64,000 bases of DNA. Origin: SZUA-265 sp965651905. Its GTDB lineage: Bacteria; Myxococcota_A; Polyangia; Polyangiales; Polyangiaceae. This document shows, in pieces, positions 1 through 9,267 of the stretch; within the stretch, counting starts at the first letter, position 1, and the number at the start of each line of letters is the position of its first letter. Made by a program: the position numbers and the translations under genes. The notes below the pieces were generated by a model, which did not search any database, was not told where the DNA came from, and saw nothing but the letters and a program-made list of their open reading frames with translations. Location: positions 62,001-126,000 of the forward strand of contig CBFGUG010000004.1 in assembly GCA_965651905.1 (NCBI GenBank), given 5' to 3'.

Positions 1-285
1 TGAGGGGAGGCCAGTGTCAAACGCCCTGACAAACGGACCCTTCCGACACGAGCATCGCTTACGTCCTGGAACCAAGCCCGTGAGGCTGGATTGCCGCTAG
101 GACGGACCCGACCGGCCACGTGGCGCGATATCGTCCAGAAGTGACCACTCAGCATACCGCGCGCAGTTTAGGTGCACGCACTCACCACAGCTAGCGCCAT
201 GAGCCAAACCGTCGGTGGCCTGCCGCTCGCCCGTCCTGCGCCATCGCTCTTGACCGCCCTCCGCATGCTCTGACACGACCACGGG
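1..285. other. Left-edge intergenic stretch
   Basis: I see no convincing gene here. Short open frames on both strands lack recognisable domains or a good ribosome binding site. It presumably holds the promoter of the RlpA-like lipoprotein gene that begins at about 289. Confidence 0.4.
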
Positions 286-288
286 TTG

Positions 289-882
289 ATGCTCCGTAGC
301 GTGAGTTGGTCCTGGAAACGCTGGCGAGGCGTTGGCGCACTAGCGTCTGTCACGCTGCTCTGCATCTCGTGCGCGCAACCGCCCGCGGCGCCCTGCAACT
401 GTCCAGCTTACGGCGCGCCGCCACCCGCCCACACCACGAGCTGTGCGGCAGACGCGGCAGCAACGCCAGCAGGCGTAGCCCCGCCGCCGAGCGACGCGGC
501 AGCCGATGGGTCGCGTCCGGTCCCCCAAGCGTCACCCGCGAAGACCGAGGCCGAGTTGCTCGCGCGCTACGAAGGTCGCCGTGCTCGAAGTACGCAGTCG
601 GGCAAAGCGACCTACTATTCGAACAAACTATCCGGACGTAAGACGGCAAGCGGCGAGGTCTACGACCCTGCCAGGTTTACGGCCGCCCACAAAAAGCTTC
701 CCTTCGACACCGTCGTGCGCGTGGTGCGTACGGATACCAACCGTTATGTGTACGTGCGCATCACAGATCGCGGACCGTTCGCTGGGCGCGAGCGCATCAT
801 CGACCTTTCGTACATCGCGGCAGAGCGTTTGGGGATGATTCGCGCTGGCGTCGTGCCCGTGCGCGTCGAGGTGCTCGACTGA
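289..882 (+). CDS. rlpA: RlpA-like septal ring lytic transglycosylase lipoprotein
   Basis: The 197-residue protein begins with a basic n-region, a hydrophobic core and a lipobox ending LLCISC (Cys at about 28), so it should be an outer-membrane lipoprotein. A Pro/Ala-rich linker leads to a C-terminal double-psi beta-barrel of RlpA type, with GKATYYSNKLSGRKTASGE, then LPFDTVVRV and ITDRGPF, ending in IDLSYIAAERLGM. The family cleaves or binds denuded peptidoglycan at the septum. No SPOR domain is present. The ATG at 289 follows a TTG at 286; the ATG is preferred. The stop overlaps the start of the next gene by one base (TGATG), so the two are probably translationally coupled. Confidence 0.85.
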   Translation: MLRSVSWSWKRWRGVGALASVTLLCISCAQPPAAPCNCPAYGAPPPAHTTSCAADAAATPAGVAPPPSDAAADGSRPVPQASPAKTEAELLARYEGRRARSTQSGKATYYSNKLSGRKTASGEVYDPARFTAAHKKLPFDTVVRVVRTDTNRYVYVRITDRGPFAGRERIIDLSYIAAERLGMIRAGVVPVRVEVLD

Positions 883-2204
883 TGCGTTATCGATTTTTTC
901 GGCCCCACTTCGAAGCCGAAACCGAGCAGTACCTGTCGAACGTGCGTGCGATCGACGCGTTTTGGGAAGAGTTTCGTTTCGCAGCGGCGCGTTGGAGCGA
1001 CCGCGACGTAGCTCAGTGGATAGGTCACTTGCGCGGCGCGTTGGCGCGGGTGGATCGCGGCTTGGGCGTCGAGGTGCGTGACGAACTCCATGATAACAAG
1101 CGCCTGTTCATCCTGCCGACGGACGATGCGGCGCTCATGCCGCTCGCTCAACTGATTGTCGAGCGCGCGCCCGAGGTAGCTCCGTGGACCATCGAGTGTC
1201 AGCGCCCCGCCAGCACACTCGAGCGCTCCCTGGAGATCACTCGACGGGACTGTGGCGTGGACTTGTCGACCGCGCGCGCCCGCGTGGGCGTTGGCCGGGG
1301 ACACGCGTTGGACATCGTGATCGCTTCAGAGCACTTCAGCAGCGCCGATGACGAACGAGGGATGGACGCCGCGTACTGTCTGCTCGCAGCGCTGTTGGGT
1401 GACGACGTGTTCGACAACTGGATACGCGAGATCTCGGTAACGCCACAAGCGCGCCCGAATCCACTGCGACTAGTGGGTGAACAGAGCGGCCAGTTGCCGC
1501 TGTCGATCGGCGAGCTTGCGCAAGCGGTGGCCGCGGCCGTGAGCGGCGTGGTTGCCGGGCTGCCCGAGCACCCGTGTCACCTCGACTGTGAGCGCGCTGA
1601 ATGGGTGATGTTCGAACTCGGATCCGATGAGCGAGAATCTGCTCACGAGCGAGACGCTACTGACCACGAGCCTTCGTCGGCGACGGAGCTGCCCTGTGCT
1701 GACGTGTTCGTCGCGACGAGCATGCGCCCCGAGATGTTGCGCTGCTATTTGTCGGGGGTTGGCTTCCACTCGGCGCGTTTCTCCGCGCACGGCGAGCAGT
1801 TCTGCGTGTTGCGCTACAGCCCGGCCGAGAGCGAACTGGATCGCCGTGCCGATCGCCGCATCGAAATAGAGATGCAACTCGATCGCGCGCTCGTGCCTGG
1901 ACGCCTGGGCTGCGTCGTGGGTTCGGGGATGGGGACGCAGTATGTCTACGTCTACCTCGCGCTGCAGCGTTTGGACCCTGCGCTGGAGCTATTGTGTCGT
2001 CGTTTACGGGAGCTGTCCGTTCCCAGAGACGCCCGCATTTCGTTCATGGACAGTGTGTGGCGGCAGGAGTGGCTCGACGTGTGGGGGGCGGAGGTGACTG
2101 CGCTGCCTAGTGGCCGCGACGCTGCGGATCCCGAGCTCGAACCAGACGTCGGGGAGCGCGACGGATCTCACGAGAAAGCGTCGGATCGCGAACGCTTGCA
2201 TTGA
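882..2204 (+). CDS. Hypothetical protein, 440 aa
   Basis: I do not recognise the family. The protein has no signal peptide and no membrane segment, so it is probably cytoplasmic. The sequence reads as two mixed alpha/beta halves (roughly 1-240 and 285-410) joined by a Ser/Glu/His-rich linker at about 245-280. The second half carries a Gly-rich GCVVGSGMGTQYVYVYLAL stretch, and the first an EITRRDCGVDL stretch. The C-terminal 30 residues are acidic and low complexity. The ATG overlaps the rlpA stop codon by one base, so it is almost certainly co-expressed with that lipoprotein. No function is assigned. Confidence 0.75.
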   Translation: MRYRFFRPHFEAETEQYLSNVRAIDAFWEEFRFAAARWSDRDVAQWIGHLRGALARVDRGLGVEVRDELHDNKRLFILPTDDAALMPLAQLIVERAPEVAPWTIECQRPASTLERSLEITRRDCGVDLSTARARVGVGRGHALDIVIASEHFSSADDERGMDAAYCLLAALLGDDVFDNWIREISVTPQARPNPLRLVGEQSGQLPLSIGELAQAVAAAVSGVVAGLPEHPCHLDCERAEWVMFELGSDERESAHERDATDHEPSSATELPCADVFVATSMRPEMLRCYLSGVGFHSARFSAHGEQFCVLRYSPAESELDRRADRRIEIEMQLDRALVPGRLGCVVGSGMGTQYVYVYLALQRLDPALELLCRRLRELSVPRDARISFMDSVWRQEWLDVWGAEVTALPSGRDAADPELEPDVGERDGSHEKASDRERLH

Positions 2205-2326
2205 GTGGAGTGAGCGAACGCTGGCGGCGGATACACTGCTCAGGCCAGCTTCTGGAGGCTCGATCGAGACGACTCGAGTCTCAGGCGCCGCCGGCTATTC
2301 GGAAGCGCCTGTTCACTCTTGCGTAC

Positions 2327-3565
2327 CTATTCGTCGCAGGGCGCCGCGCCGAAGGCTGCGGCGCACAGGGACGCATCGTCGGCCGAGGCGATGGCGTTGT
2401 AGATCCGGCAAGCCACGCCGCCGCCCGACGTCGCTTGTTCGATGCTGTAACCCGTGTCCGCTTCGGCTCCCTCCAAACTCGCGCACTGCTGCAGGCATGC
2501 TTCGCGTGAGTCGAAGGCTTCGTCGAATTCGTCCTGGCAAAGCCCCTGAGCGATCGTGCAGTAGCTTTCGCAGTTGTCGACGCCGCAGTGGCCGTCTCCT
2601 GCGGGGGAGGCGTGGGAGCAGTGTTGTGCTGGCGCCGCAAGCGCGCTGTATGCGTGATACAGGCGGCAGCCCACGGTGTTTTGTGTCGTGTGGCTGCCCT
2701 CGCCAGGATCGAGGGTCGAACAAGCACTCAAACACTGACCTCTGGTTTCGTAAACTGCGAGATCCTCTTGGCAAGCCTCCATCACCACGTCGCAGTAGTG
2801 TTCACAGCGTGGAGTGTCGCGGGTCTGACAGGGGCTGGCGGGGCCGGGAGCGATCGTACTGTGCCAGCAGTGGGCGATCGCCGAGGTGGGACCCAGCGCA
2901 GCCGAGCTGACGTGCACCAAACGGCACTGCACGTTGTCCGCATCGTGATCGACATCGACGTCGAATGCGCCGTGATCGGGGATCACTGCGCAGCGTCGCA
3001 TGCACTCGTCGAACTCGGGGACCGTGACGTCATCACCTGGACAGATCTGCGGTTGCAGTCTGCAAAACGACTCGCAGTTCGTGCCGCAGCCTTCGCCGCC
3101 GCCCCTGCGTGAGCCACCAGGGCTGGCCTCGGGACAATGCACGTCGGGTTCACCCGTAGCACGAGCGAGCCGTGCTTGTTCGCTGCGACACTCCACGGTG
3201 TTGTTGCTGTCGTCGCTGCTGAGCGGTAGCAGGGCACATACCGCCAAACACGCTTCTTCCGAGGCGTAGATCGCGAGCTCATCCGTGCAGTTTTCGAGCG
3301 CTCGGCTGCAGTACTCCGAGCATTCGGGGGAGGGTGCGGCGGTGGTCGCAGCGTCCGCGCTGCTCGACGCGTCAGCATCGTCGGAGCTCGTGCTGTCGTC
3401 GGGATCATCCGCATCGCGTGCGGCGGCTGCCACGCGATCCGCCTCGTCTTGATCGAACTTGCGTTCTTCGATGATGCAAGCCTGAGCGAACAGCCCGAGG
3501 CTCAGAGCTAGCGCGATACGCTGTAGGCTCGGGAACAACGTGATGGTGACTGACGCAAAGGACAT
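2327..3565 (-). CDS. Cysteine-rich repeat lipoprotein
   Basis: The 412-residue protein has a signal peptide ending in a lipobox-like FAQAC, then an Asp/Ala/Ser-rich linker (about 40-78). Four tandem modules of about 75-90 residues follow. Each has about eight cysteines in the order C-x3-C-x6-C-x10-12-C-x3-C, then a CR motif and two more cysteines (for example CEHYCDVVMEAC and CLSACSTL). Spacing implies disulfide-stabilised repeats exposed outside the inner membrane. The start codon overlaps the stop of the upstream TPR protein gene by one base, and that gene follows a Ser/Thr kinase, so the three probably form one operon. Function unknown; modules like this are a feature of myxobacterial surface lipoproteins (inference). 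Confidence 0.8.
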   Translation of the reverse strand: MSFASVTITLFPSLQRIALALSLGLFAQACIIEERKFDQDEADRVAAAARDADDPDDSTSSDDADASSSADAATTAAPSPECSEYCSRALENCTDELAIYASEEACLAVCALLPLSSDDSNNTVECRSEQARLARATGEPDVHCPEASPGGSRRGGGEGCGTNCESFCRLQPQICPGDDVTVPEFDECMRRCAVIPDHGAFDVDVDHDADNVQCRLVHVSSAALGPTSAIAHCWHSTIAPGPASPCQTRDTPRCEHYCDVVMEACQEDLAVYETRGQCLSACSTLDPGEGSHTTQNTVGCRLYHAYSALAAPAQHCSHASPAGDGHCGVDNCESYCTIAQGLCQDEFDEAFDSREACLQQCASLEGAEADTGYSIEQATSGGGVACRIYNAIASADDASLCAAAFGAAPCDE

Positions 3566-4632
3566 CAGAACGCCCCCTTCACGCTCATCGCGGTCGCGCT
3601 GTCGGTGATGATGGGTTCGACTTGCCAGCCCGCGCTCTGTTCTGCTTCGCCATCGTGGCTGAGTGCGATGATGACGGCGCCGATCACGCCGATCGCGCCC
3701 ACGCCGTAACCGATGTTGGCGATGAGCGCTGCTGAGCGCGCGTCCTCTGACGCCGCTGCTCCGCGTTCATCGAAGCAACGGGAGCCGTTGCAATACTCTG
3801 CGGCGTCGTCGTCGTGGCCTTTTGCGACTACGCCAAACGCGGCGCCGACACCCACGCCAGCTACTCCGACACCTGCGCTCATCCAAAACCAGGGTGAACT
3901 CGTCACGCTGGTCGACGGGGGCGGTGAATCTACCGCGCTCGCGGGAGCGGGAGCGGTTTCCGGCTCAGGTGCTGGCATGGCGGGTTCTGGGGTAACGACT
4001 GGCGGCGGCGCCGTTTTAGCTACCAGCGGAGGGACGGCGACCACCTGGTGACTTGCGGCCTGGGCGACTTGCAGCTGGAGAACCCATTCTGCGTACCCCT
4101 CGGCGTTGGCGGTCAGCGTGTGCACTCCCGGATCGATGGGGATGGGCACGCCGAACGTAGCGGGTTCGATGGCGTGCTCGCCGCGTGTCAGACGAAACTG
4201 AGGTAGCTGCGCGTTGGCTCCAACGTCGAAGGTGACGTGTGACAGCTGAGGCCGCAGCTTCTCCGCACGTTCAGCCCCCACCTTGGCTCGGTCGGTTTGA
4301 CCGAGCGCCGCAGCGCTCGATGCCGCTTCGCGGAACGTGGCCCAAGCGCTCGCGATGCGCCCACTGCGTTCGTAACACTCGGCCAGGTACAGCAGCGTGC
4401 CCACCGCTGGGTCGATCTTCTGACTACGCTCGAAGCGCTCACAAGCTTCGTTCAACTCGTCGTCACGCAGCAACTGCAGCCCCTGATCGAACAGGGCTTC
4501 GGCCGCGGCCTTCTGCGAAGGCGTCGTTTGAGCCCAAAGCCCGAGCGGGCTCGTGATGATGAAAGCGCACAGCAGCCACGACGTGTACCAACTGCGTAGC
4601 CTTCGCTGCAGGTTTGAGGTTTCGACTCGCAT
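3565..4632 (-). CDS. TPR/PEGA-like membrane protein
   Basis: The 355-residue protein has an N-terminal signal or anchor segment (about 15-35), then TPR-like helices (about 40-130: AEALFDQGLQLLRDDELNEA, ERFERSQKIDPAVGTLLYLA). Next comes a beta-rich region resembling a PEGA domain (FRLTRGEHAIEPATFGVPI, DPGVHTLTANAEGYAEW). A Pro/Ala linker leads to two hydrophobic C-terminal segments (about 245-275 and 300-325). Proteins of this build often sit next to Pkn-type kinases in myxobacteria; here the kinase gene ends 66 bp upstream. The stop overlaps the start of the Cys-repeat lipoprotein by one base. A role in envelope sensing together with the kinase is inference. Confidence 0.8.
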   Translation of the reverse strand: MRVETSNLQRRLRSWYTSWLLCAFIITSPLGLWAQTTPSQKAAAEALFDQGLQLLRDDELNEACERFERSQKIDPAVGTLLYLAECYERSGRIASAWATFREAASSAAALGQTDRAKVGAERAEKLRPQLSHVTFDVGANAQLPQFRLTRGEHAIEPATFGVPIPIDPGVHTLTANAEGYAEWVLQLQVAQAASHQVVAVPPLVAKTAPPPVVTPEPAMPAPEPETAPAPASAVDSPPPSTSVTSSPWFWMSAGVGVAGVGVGAAFGVVAKGHDDDAAEYCNGSRCFDERGAAASEDARSAALIANIGYGVGAIGVIGAVIIALSHDGEAEQSAGWQVEPIITDSATAMSVKGAF

Positions 4633-4698
4633 TGCGGGCCTAGCCTAGTCTCGGGCCAGCGTGCGAGGCAACAACGGTCCTGCTGCAGACCAGTTCCG

Positions 4699-6378
4699 TC
4701 AGCGGCGTCCGCCGAAGTTCGGCAGTGACGACTCGTCGCGGGCGGATTTCTCGACGTCTTTGGATGGCTTCGGTCGCACTTTGGGCGCAGGGCGTTTGGG
4801 TCGCGGCTTGGGGCGGGGAGTTGCCGTACTCGGCGTTGGATCCGCATGTCCTGCCGTTTCGACGCCCTCGGACGCTGTAACGTCGGCTGACGGCTCCCCT
4901 GTTTCCTCACCTGTCGGACCCGCCGTGGGCTCCGCGCTGGGTCCCGCGTCGATGTTGGCGACGTCGGCCGGCTCGGAAGTTTCGGCCGATTGGGCTTCGA
5001 GTTTCGGCTCCGTCGTCGCTGCTGCTGTGGGTGTGGATTCGGAGGGATCGGCGCTGAGCGCTCCTACGGGGGGCGCGGCCGTCGACTTGTCGCCTCCTGC
5101 GAAGATCCAAACCGCGACGCCCAGGGCAACTGTCGCCACCCCCGCAGCCGCCCAGTGTCCGCGGCGGGGCGGGGCGGGGATGGGCTGGCTTTGACCGCCC
5201 GTGCGTCCCCAGGAGTTGATCGTCCTATTGTTCGGTGCCGATTGCTGCGTGCCGCCCGATGCGAGCTCGACGTCGACCTCCAGCTCGCTGGCGCTTGAAA
5301 CACCGCGACTCGAACTACCGCCTGTACTGCTGCGCTGAGTAGCGCTCTCAGGCGCACGCTCGAATGCGGACACAGGCGGTCCTGTCACGTCGGTTGCCGA
5401 ATCAGGATGACGCGAGCCCACGCTGATTGGTGGCGCGAACGCAACGGCTCCCGTCTGGGGCACCGCCGAGTGCTGCACGACCCGCAACACCTCACGCGAG
5501 TAACGGTCGCCTTCAGGCATGAACGCGGCGAGCTCCACCGCCAGCTGAGCCACGCTGGGCATGCGCTTGCTGCGGTCCTTTTGCAGACAGAGTGACACGG
5601 TGTCGCTCAGTCGCTGCGGGATGTCCGGACGCACCGCGATGGCGGGCGTGTGCTGCCCTTTGAGGACCGCGGCCACCAGTTGCGGCAGCGTGTCTCCACC
5701 AAACGGCACGGCGCCCGTGAGCAGTTCGTACAGAATCACCCCGAGCGACCACACGTCCGCCAGCTCGTCGACATCGCGTGACGACTCCAGCTGCTCGGGT
5801 GACATGTACAGCGGTGAACCGATCATCGCCGCGGTTCCCGTGAGCGCCAGCTGCCCGTCGGAGCTGCCGTGGACGGACTTCGAGATCCCGAAGTCGAGCA
5901 CCTTGACGATCTTCGCGCCGTCGGCCCGCGTCGTTCGGAACAGATTCGCGGGTTTGAGATCTCTGTGCACCATGCCTTTGGCGTGGGCTTCGGCCATCGC
6001 CAGACAGGCTTGCAGTGTGACCTTGACGGCTTCTTCGATCTCGAAGGTGCCGACGCGCGCCAGCTCCGTCTCCAGATCGCAGCCCTCGAGGTACTCCATC
6101 ACCATGTACGGCGCGCCGTCTTCCAGCGTGCCCACGTCACTGACGCGCGCGACGTGCTCGCTTTTGATTTTGACGGCCGCCCGCGCCTCGCGCCGAAAGC
6201 GTTCAGCCGCCGCACGGTCTTGCGCGAAGCGAGCTAACAGGAACTTGACGGCCACACGTTGCTCGAGCTCGATGTGCCAAGCGGCCACCACGACTCCCAT
6301 ACCCCCTTGGCCGAGCACTTTCTCGACTCGGTACTTGCCGGCGAGGATATCGCCGATGGCCACGGGGCACTCGTTCAT
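4699..6378 (-). CDS. Pkn-type serine/threonine protein kinase
   Basis: From the ATG at 6378 (start MNECPVAIGDILAGKYRVEK) the protein is 559 residues. The open frame reaches 79 codons further up, but that extension is basic and unlike a kinase. The catalytic domain spans about 16-285 with an intact GQGGMG loop, the ATP lysine (VAVKFLL, K45), HRDLKPAN (D140), DFGIS (D162) and MSPEQ. A linker rich in Ser, Gly and Pro precedes one membrane span (about 409-427). The outside portion is a low-complexity Ala/Pro/Thr/Glu region ending in a Lys/Pro/Arg-rich tail, with no recognised sensor domain. It should be an active membrane-anchored Hanks-type kinase, probably transcribed with the two genes downstream. 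Confidence 0.93.
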   Translation of the reverse strand: MNECPVAIGDILAGKYRVEKVLGQGGMGVVVAAWHIELEQRVAVKFLLARFAQDRAAAERFRREARAAVKIKSEHVARVSDVGTLEDGAPYMVMEYLEGCDLETELARVGTFEIEEAVKVTLQACLAMAEAHAKGMVHRDLKPANLFRTTRADGAKIVKVLDFGISKSVHGSSDGQLALTGTAAMIGSPLYMSPEQLESSRDVDELADVWSLGVILYELLTGAVPFGGDTLPQLVAAVLKGQHTPAIAVRPDIPQRLSDTVSLCLQKDRSKRMPSVAQLAVELAAFMPEGDRYSREVLRVVQHSAVPQTGAVAFAPPISVGSRHPDSATDVTGPPVSAFERAPESATQRSSTGGSSSRGVSSASELEVDVELASGGTQQSAPNNRTINSWGRTGGQSQPIPAPPRRGHWAAAGVATVALGVAVWIFAGGDKSTAAPPVGALSADPSESTPTAAATTEPKLEAQSAETSEPADVANIDAGPSAEPTAGPTGEETGEPSADVTASEGVETAGHADPTPSTATPRPKPRPKRPAPKVRPKPSKDVEKSARDESSLPNFGGRR

Positions 6379-7069
6379 CGGGCTGAGTGTAGCGGATCCG
6401 CGGGCCTGCGTGCGATTCCTGTGTCGCTGCGCACCATTCTTACCAGCACAGACCACCGCGCATGTCGGACGATAGCGGCACGTATCCTTCACTCGGGGGA
6501 GCTCGCTTTGCTCCGTAACTGTTTCACGAGTGCGAACTTTTGCGCGTCGTCTTGATGCTGCGCGCACGCCGAACGATCGTGCAGTCGCCGGTTTTTGCCG
6601 TGGGCGAAGCGACATAGCGTTGGGCGCTGGCCCGAACCCATAGGAGGAAACGCGGAGACCATTTCACTGCAGGGCGTTTCACCCGCGCGAACGGTCAGAC
6701 CGCTGGCGTTTTCTAGCGAACGACGAATTGTCGACGTTCGATCGTTGCCGACGGCTCGTCGCGCGCCCGAAAACACACCGCGCGATCGGCCCCACGCACG
6801 AAATGCCCGCCAAGTGACGATCAGGCCGTTCCCCGACGGGTGCACGACGGGTGCAGCGCAACGGTCGTACCGTTACATTTGGCCTGAGCGGGCTGGGTCC
6901 GTGAGGGGTCGCACCGTCGTTGGAAGTCCCAATCGGATACGAGGCGACTCTTTGGTGCGGTGGTCTTCGGTTTTTGGATTTGGGTAGTCGCGGCGCGGCA
7001 AGGTGCGGCTCCCTCTACGTTGCTGAGCGCTGGTGCCCGCACGCAGCCTCAGCGGAAACCCACCGAGGC
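6379..7069. other. Intergenic region upstream of the kinase
   Basis: This 690-bp stretch has open frames on both strands, but none shows a domain, a plausible start or the codon pattern of its neighbours. It probably contains the promoter of the kinase operon, which reads leftwards. The gene on its right is transcribed towards it, so its 3' end also lies here. Confidence 0.4.
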
Positions 7070-7567
7070 TCAATCCGAGGTGCTCGAAACGGCCGCGCTC
7101 CCAATCTCCAGTGGGTCGTTGTCGTCGTTGATGTTATCCCACCGCCGGTACACGGTCAGCTCGAAGTCGCGTTCGTCGAGTTCGTCCACGAGCACGAACA
7201 GCTCGTAGAGGCAGTCGCAGCCAGCGACCCCGTCGGGGCTCATGTCGACGGGCTGCACGAGTACGTCGAGCTCACCATCGTCTACCTTGTAGAACGCTTC
7301 CACGTCTTGCGCACATCGAAAGTGCGCGTCCTTGATCTCGATGAGCACTTGCCGCTCCGCGCCGCGGGCTTCCACTTGCTCCTCGCTGCCTTCATAGGGG
7401 TTGCCTGAGCACGCGAACTGAATGAAGCCTTGAACGGACTTCGCGTCCTCCCAGCCCTCGGGAAGATCCGCGGCGCGTCCGCCATCGTTCTCGTCAGACC
7501 CGCTCGAACTGCATGCGCCAGCACACAGGCACGAAGCCAGTAGCACAGTCCCGACTGAACGCTGCAT
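7070..7567 (-). CDS. Hypothetical lipoprotein, 165 aa
   Basis: The N-terminus has a signal peptide with a lipobox (VLLASCLCAGAC, acylated Cys at about 19) followed by a Ser/Gly/Asp linker. The mature part is acidic, about 130 residues, with four further cysteines (FACSG, FRCAQ, GCDCLYELF) that could form two disulfides. The sequence reads as beta-rich (VLIEIKDAHF, LDVLVQPVDM). No family recognised. The gene stands alone, with about 500-690 bp of non-coding sequence downstream and 145 bp between it and the broken nuclease gene. Confidence 0.7.
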   Translation of the reverse strand: MQRSVGTVLLASCLCAGACSSSGSDENDGGRAADLPEGWEDAKSVQGFIQFACSGNPYEGSEEQVEARGAERQVLIEIKDAHFRCAQDVEAFYKVDDGELDVLVQPVDMSPDGVAGCDCLYELFVLVDELDERDFELTVYRRWDNINDDNDPLEIGSAAVSSTSD

Positions 7568-7712
7568 GTGGAGAGGTTACGGGACGGACGAGCCGTCGGC
7601 AAGCTGGCCTAGCGCGTGGATTGGTGGCTCAGCAGGCGTCGTACGTCGGGCTCGATGCTCTTCAGAACGAATGATGAAGGCCGGTGGGTTCCGAATGACC
7701 GATCATTCGACA

Positions 7713-8614
7713 CTACTCGGCGAAGACCTCGGCGACGGACTCGGCGCTCAAGATCCGTTCCGTCCAGCGCTCCAGCTCACTCAACGACGCTGACTGCAAA
7801 CGCGCCTCCGTGTCAGCATCGAGCGGGCCGAACCTGAGCTCTAACAGCTGGAGCAATATCGCTGCTCGCCCTTCGACGCGCCCCTGAGCAACGCCTTCTG
7901 CGAGGCCTTCGTTGCGGCCATCTTCGCGGCCGAGGGCGAAGCGCATTTGCAGGAACTTGGCGTCTTCGACGCGCTTGCGCGCGGCGCGCTGCGCTTCGGG
8001 ATCTTCGGACAGGTGCTCCAGGGCGTCGACCGCTTCGGACATGATCGGATTGTGCGCCTTGAGCGCGTGAAGTTCCAGTCGTGTTCTTGCGCTCAGGAAC
8101 GCGTCCACAGCGCCAGCTGCTGTTCGTAGCTCGCCAAGCTGCCGGGAAGGCCTTCGAGTTTCGACAGTTGCAACAGATGCAGCGTCAGCTCGTCACCGTA
8201 GCGGAACTGACTGTGGCGCTCGTACAGTTCGAAGATGGCGTGAAACCGGTCCAGCTCGCCAAAGCGAGGTTCTGCGAGCCACACGACCACCACGCTAGGC
8301 CGCAACTGCACGTAGCTCTCTCCCTTGGATAGCTGCTCCGTCAAGTTGCGCGCCGCGTAGAACACGATGCGCGGCTTGAGCTCAGGCGTTGCCCGCACCT
8401 GCATCTCGACGTTTACCCGCCGCCCGTCAGCCAATTCTACCAACAGATCGACCACGATCGCCTTGTCTGCAGGCGCATCACCTGGCAGCGAACGATCGCG
8501 CACCTCGAACGACTCGACGGGTTCAGCCAACACCGCTTCCAGCATCGAGCGCAGCAACCGCTCGCTGCGCAACATCAACATCTTGAACACGACGTCCAGT
8601 TTCGGATCGAGCAA
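7713..8614 (-). pseudogene. Rpn/PD-(D/E)XK nuclease family protein, frameshifted
   Basis: Two overlapping open frames together make one Rpn-type (PDDEXK_2, 'recombination-promoting nuclease/putative transposase') protein. The first (8614-8093) starts MLDPKLDVVFKMLMLRSERL and holds the nuclease core (VVDLLVELADGRRVNVEMQV, giving D...ExQ). The second (8108-7713) continues with FLSARTRLE and ends in the usual charged C-terminal region (GREDGRNEGLAEGVAQGRVE). Reading CGTTCCTGA near 8093-8098 as CGTTTCCTGA, one extra T, joins them seamlessly as LWTRFLSARTR. The second frame has its own GTG at 8108. This is therefore a one-base deletion, a sequencing error, or less likely a recoding or two-part arrangement. 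Confidence 0.8.
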
Positions 8615-8943
8615 CGGTGCGACGTGGGGCGGTGAAGTTATGCGCGGGTCTCGGCCGCGCTGGTCGGCAGTTCACTGAAAAATTGACGTTCTTGGGGCTG
8701 CCCCGCGATCTGATCTTGCGTCGGTTTCTGCGACCCACAGCCGGCGACGTGGTTTCAGTGGCCCAAATCCAATCGCCGGGTGTCAGCAACACGCACTGCG
8801 ATGTCTTCGCTGACCGTGGGGTAGCGCTCGGGTTCCCGAAAAAACTCGTCGGGCGCCCGAGCCGAGACTTCGCGGAGAGCAAGTGTTGCCGAGTCTTGCC
8901 ACAATCCTGCAACTGTGCGCCGGCGATCCTCTTCGTGTGAGGC
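8615..8943. other. Intergenic stretch between Rpn gene and minisatellite
   Basis: No convincing gene is present. A minus-strand frame reads through this stretch and the neighbouring repeats (about 8755-9258). Its segment around DSATLALREVSARAPDEF looks protein-like, so a decayed gene cannot be excluded, but no family was recognised and there is no supported start. Confidence 0.3.
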
Positions 8944-9151
8944 AAGGGACACTTCGCGGCGGTGCACGAAGCTACATTCGTCGTGCACGAAGCTTGGACG
9001 CACGGCACGAAGGCTTCCGGGGCCCGCACGGATGCTTCGTCGCCGCTCCAGGAAGCTTCGTGACGCGACACGAAGCTCCCCCGCGCGACACGAAAGCTCG
9101 AGTCGATGGCACGAGTGCTTCCCGGCCCGGCGAGGCAGCTTTCCGCGCGCA
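8944..9151. repeat. Degenerate 20-21-bp tandem repeat (minisatellite)
   Basis: About ten head-to-tail units of 20-21 bp share the core CACGAAGCTTC. Units begin near 8944, 8965, 8986, 9006, 9027, 9048, 9069, 9089, 9110 and 9131. The outer units are the most degraded. Two units are 20 bp instead of 21, which breaks any reading frame, so the array is unlikely to be coding. It lies between the frameshifted Rpn gene and the 3' end of a sugar-kinase-like gene. No terminal repeats or transposase flank it. Confidence 0.75.
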
Positions 9152-9267
9152 CGCGAGGCCTCGCTTATCGCGGTCCGGCGCGTCAGAGCCCATCTTCGGA
9201 GTGTGGCTCGAGCCAGCGATGGTGCTGTGTGCATACGCGAGAAGGCTAGGCGGCTCAACAGAACACG

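Noticed and set aside
5561..6475. Long plus-strand frame opposite the Ser/Thr kinase
   Set aside because: It is antisense to clear kinase motifs, has a Ser/Arg-rich composition and no domain; a shadow of high-GC coding.
8755..9258. Minus-strand frame through the 21-bp repeat array
   Set aside because: The array contains units of 20 bp that shift the frame, and no family or start is supported; kept only as a possible remnant.
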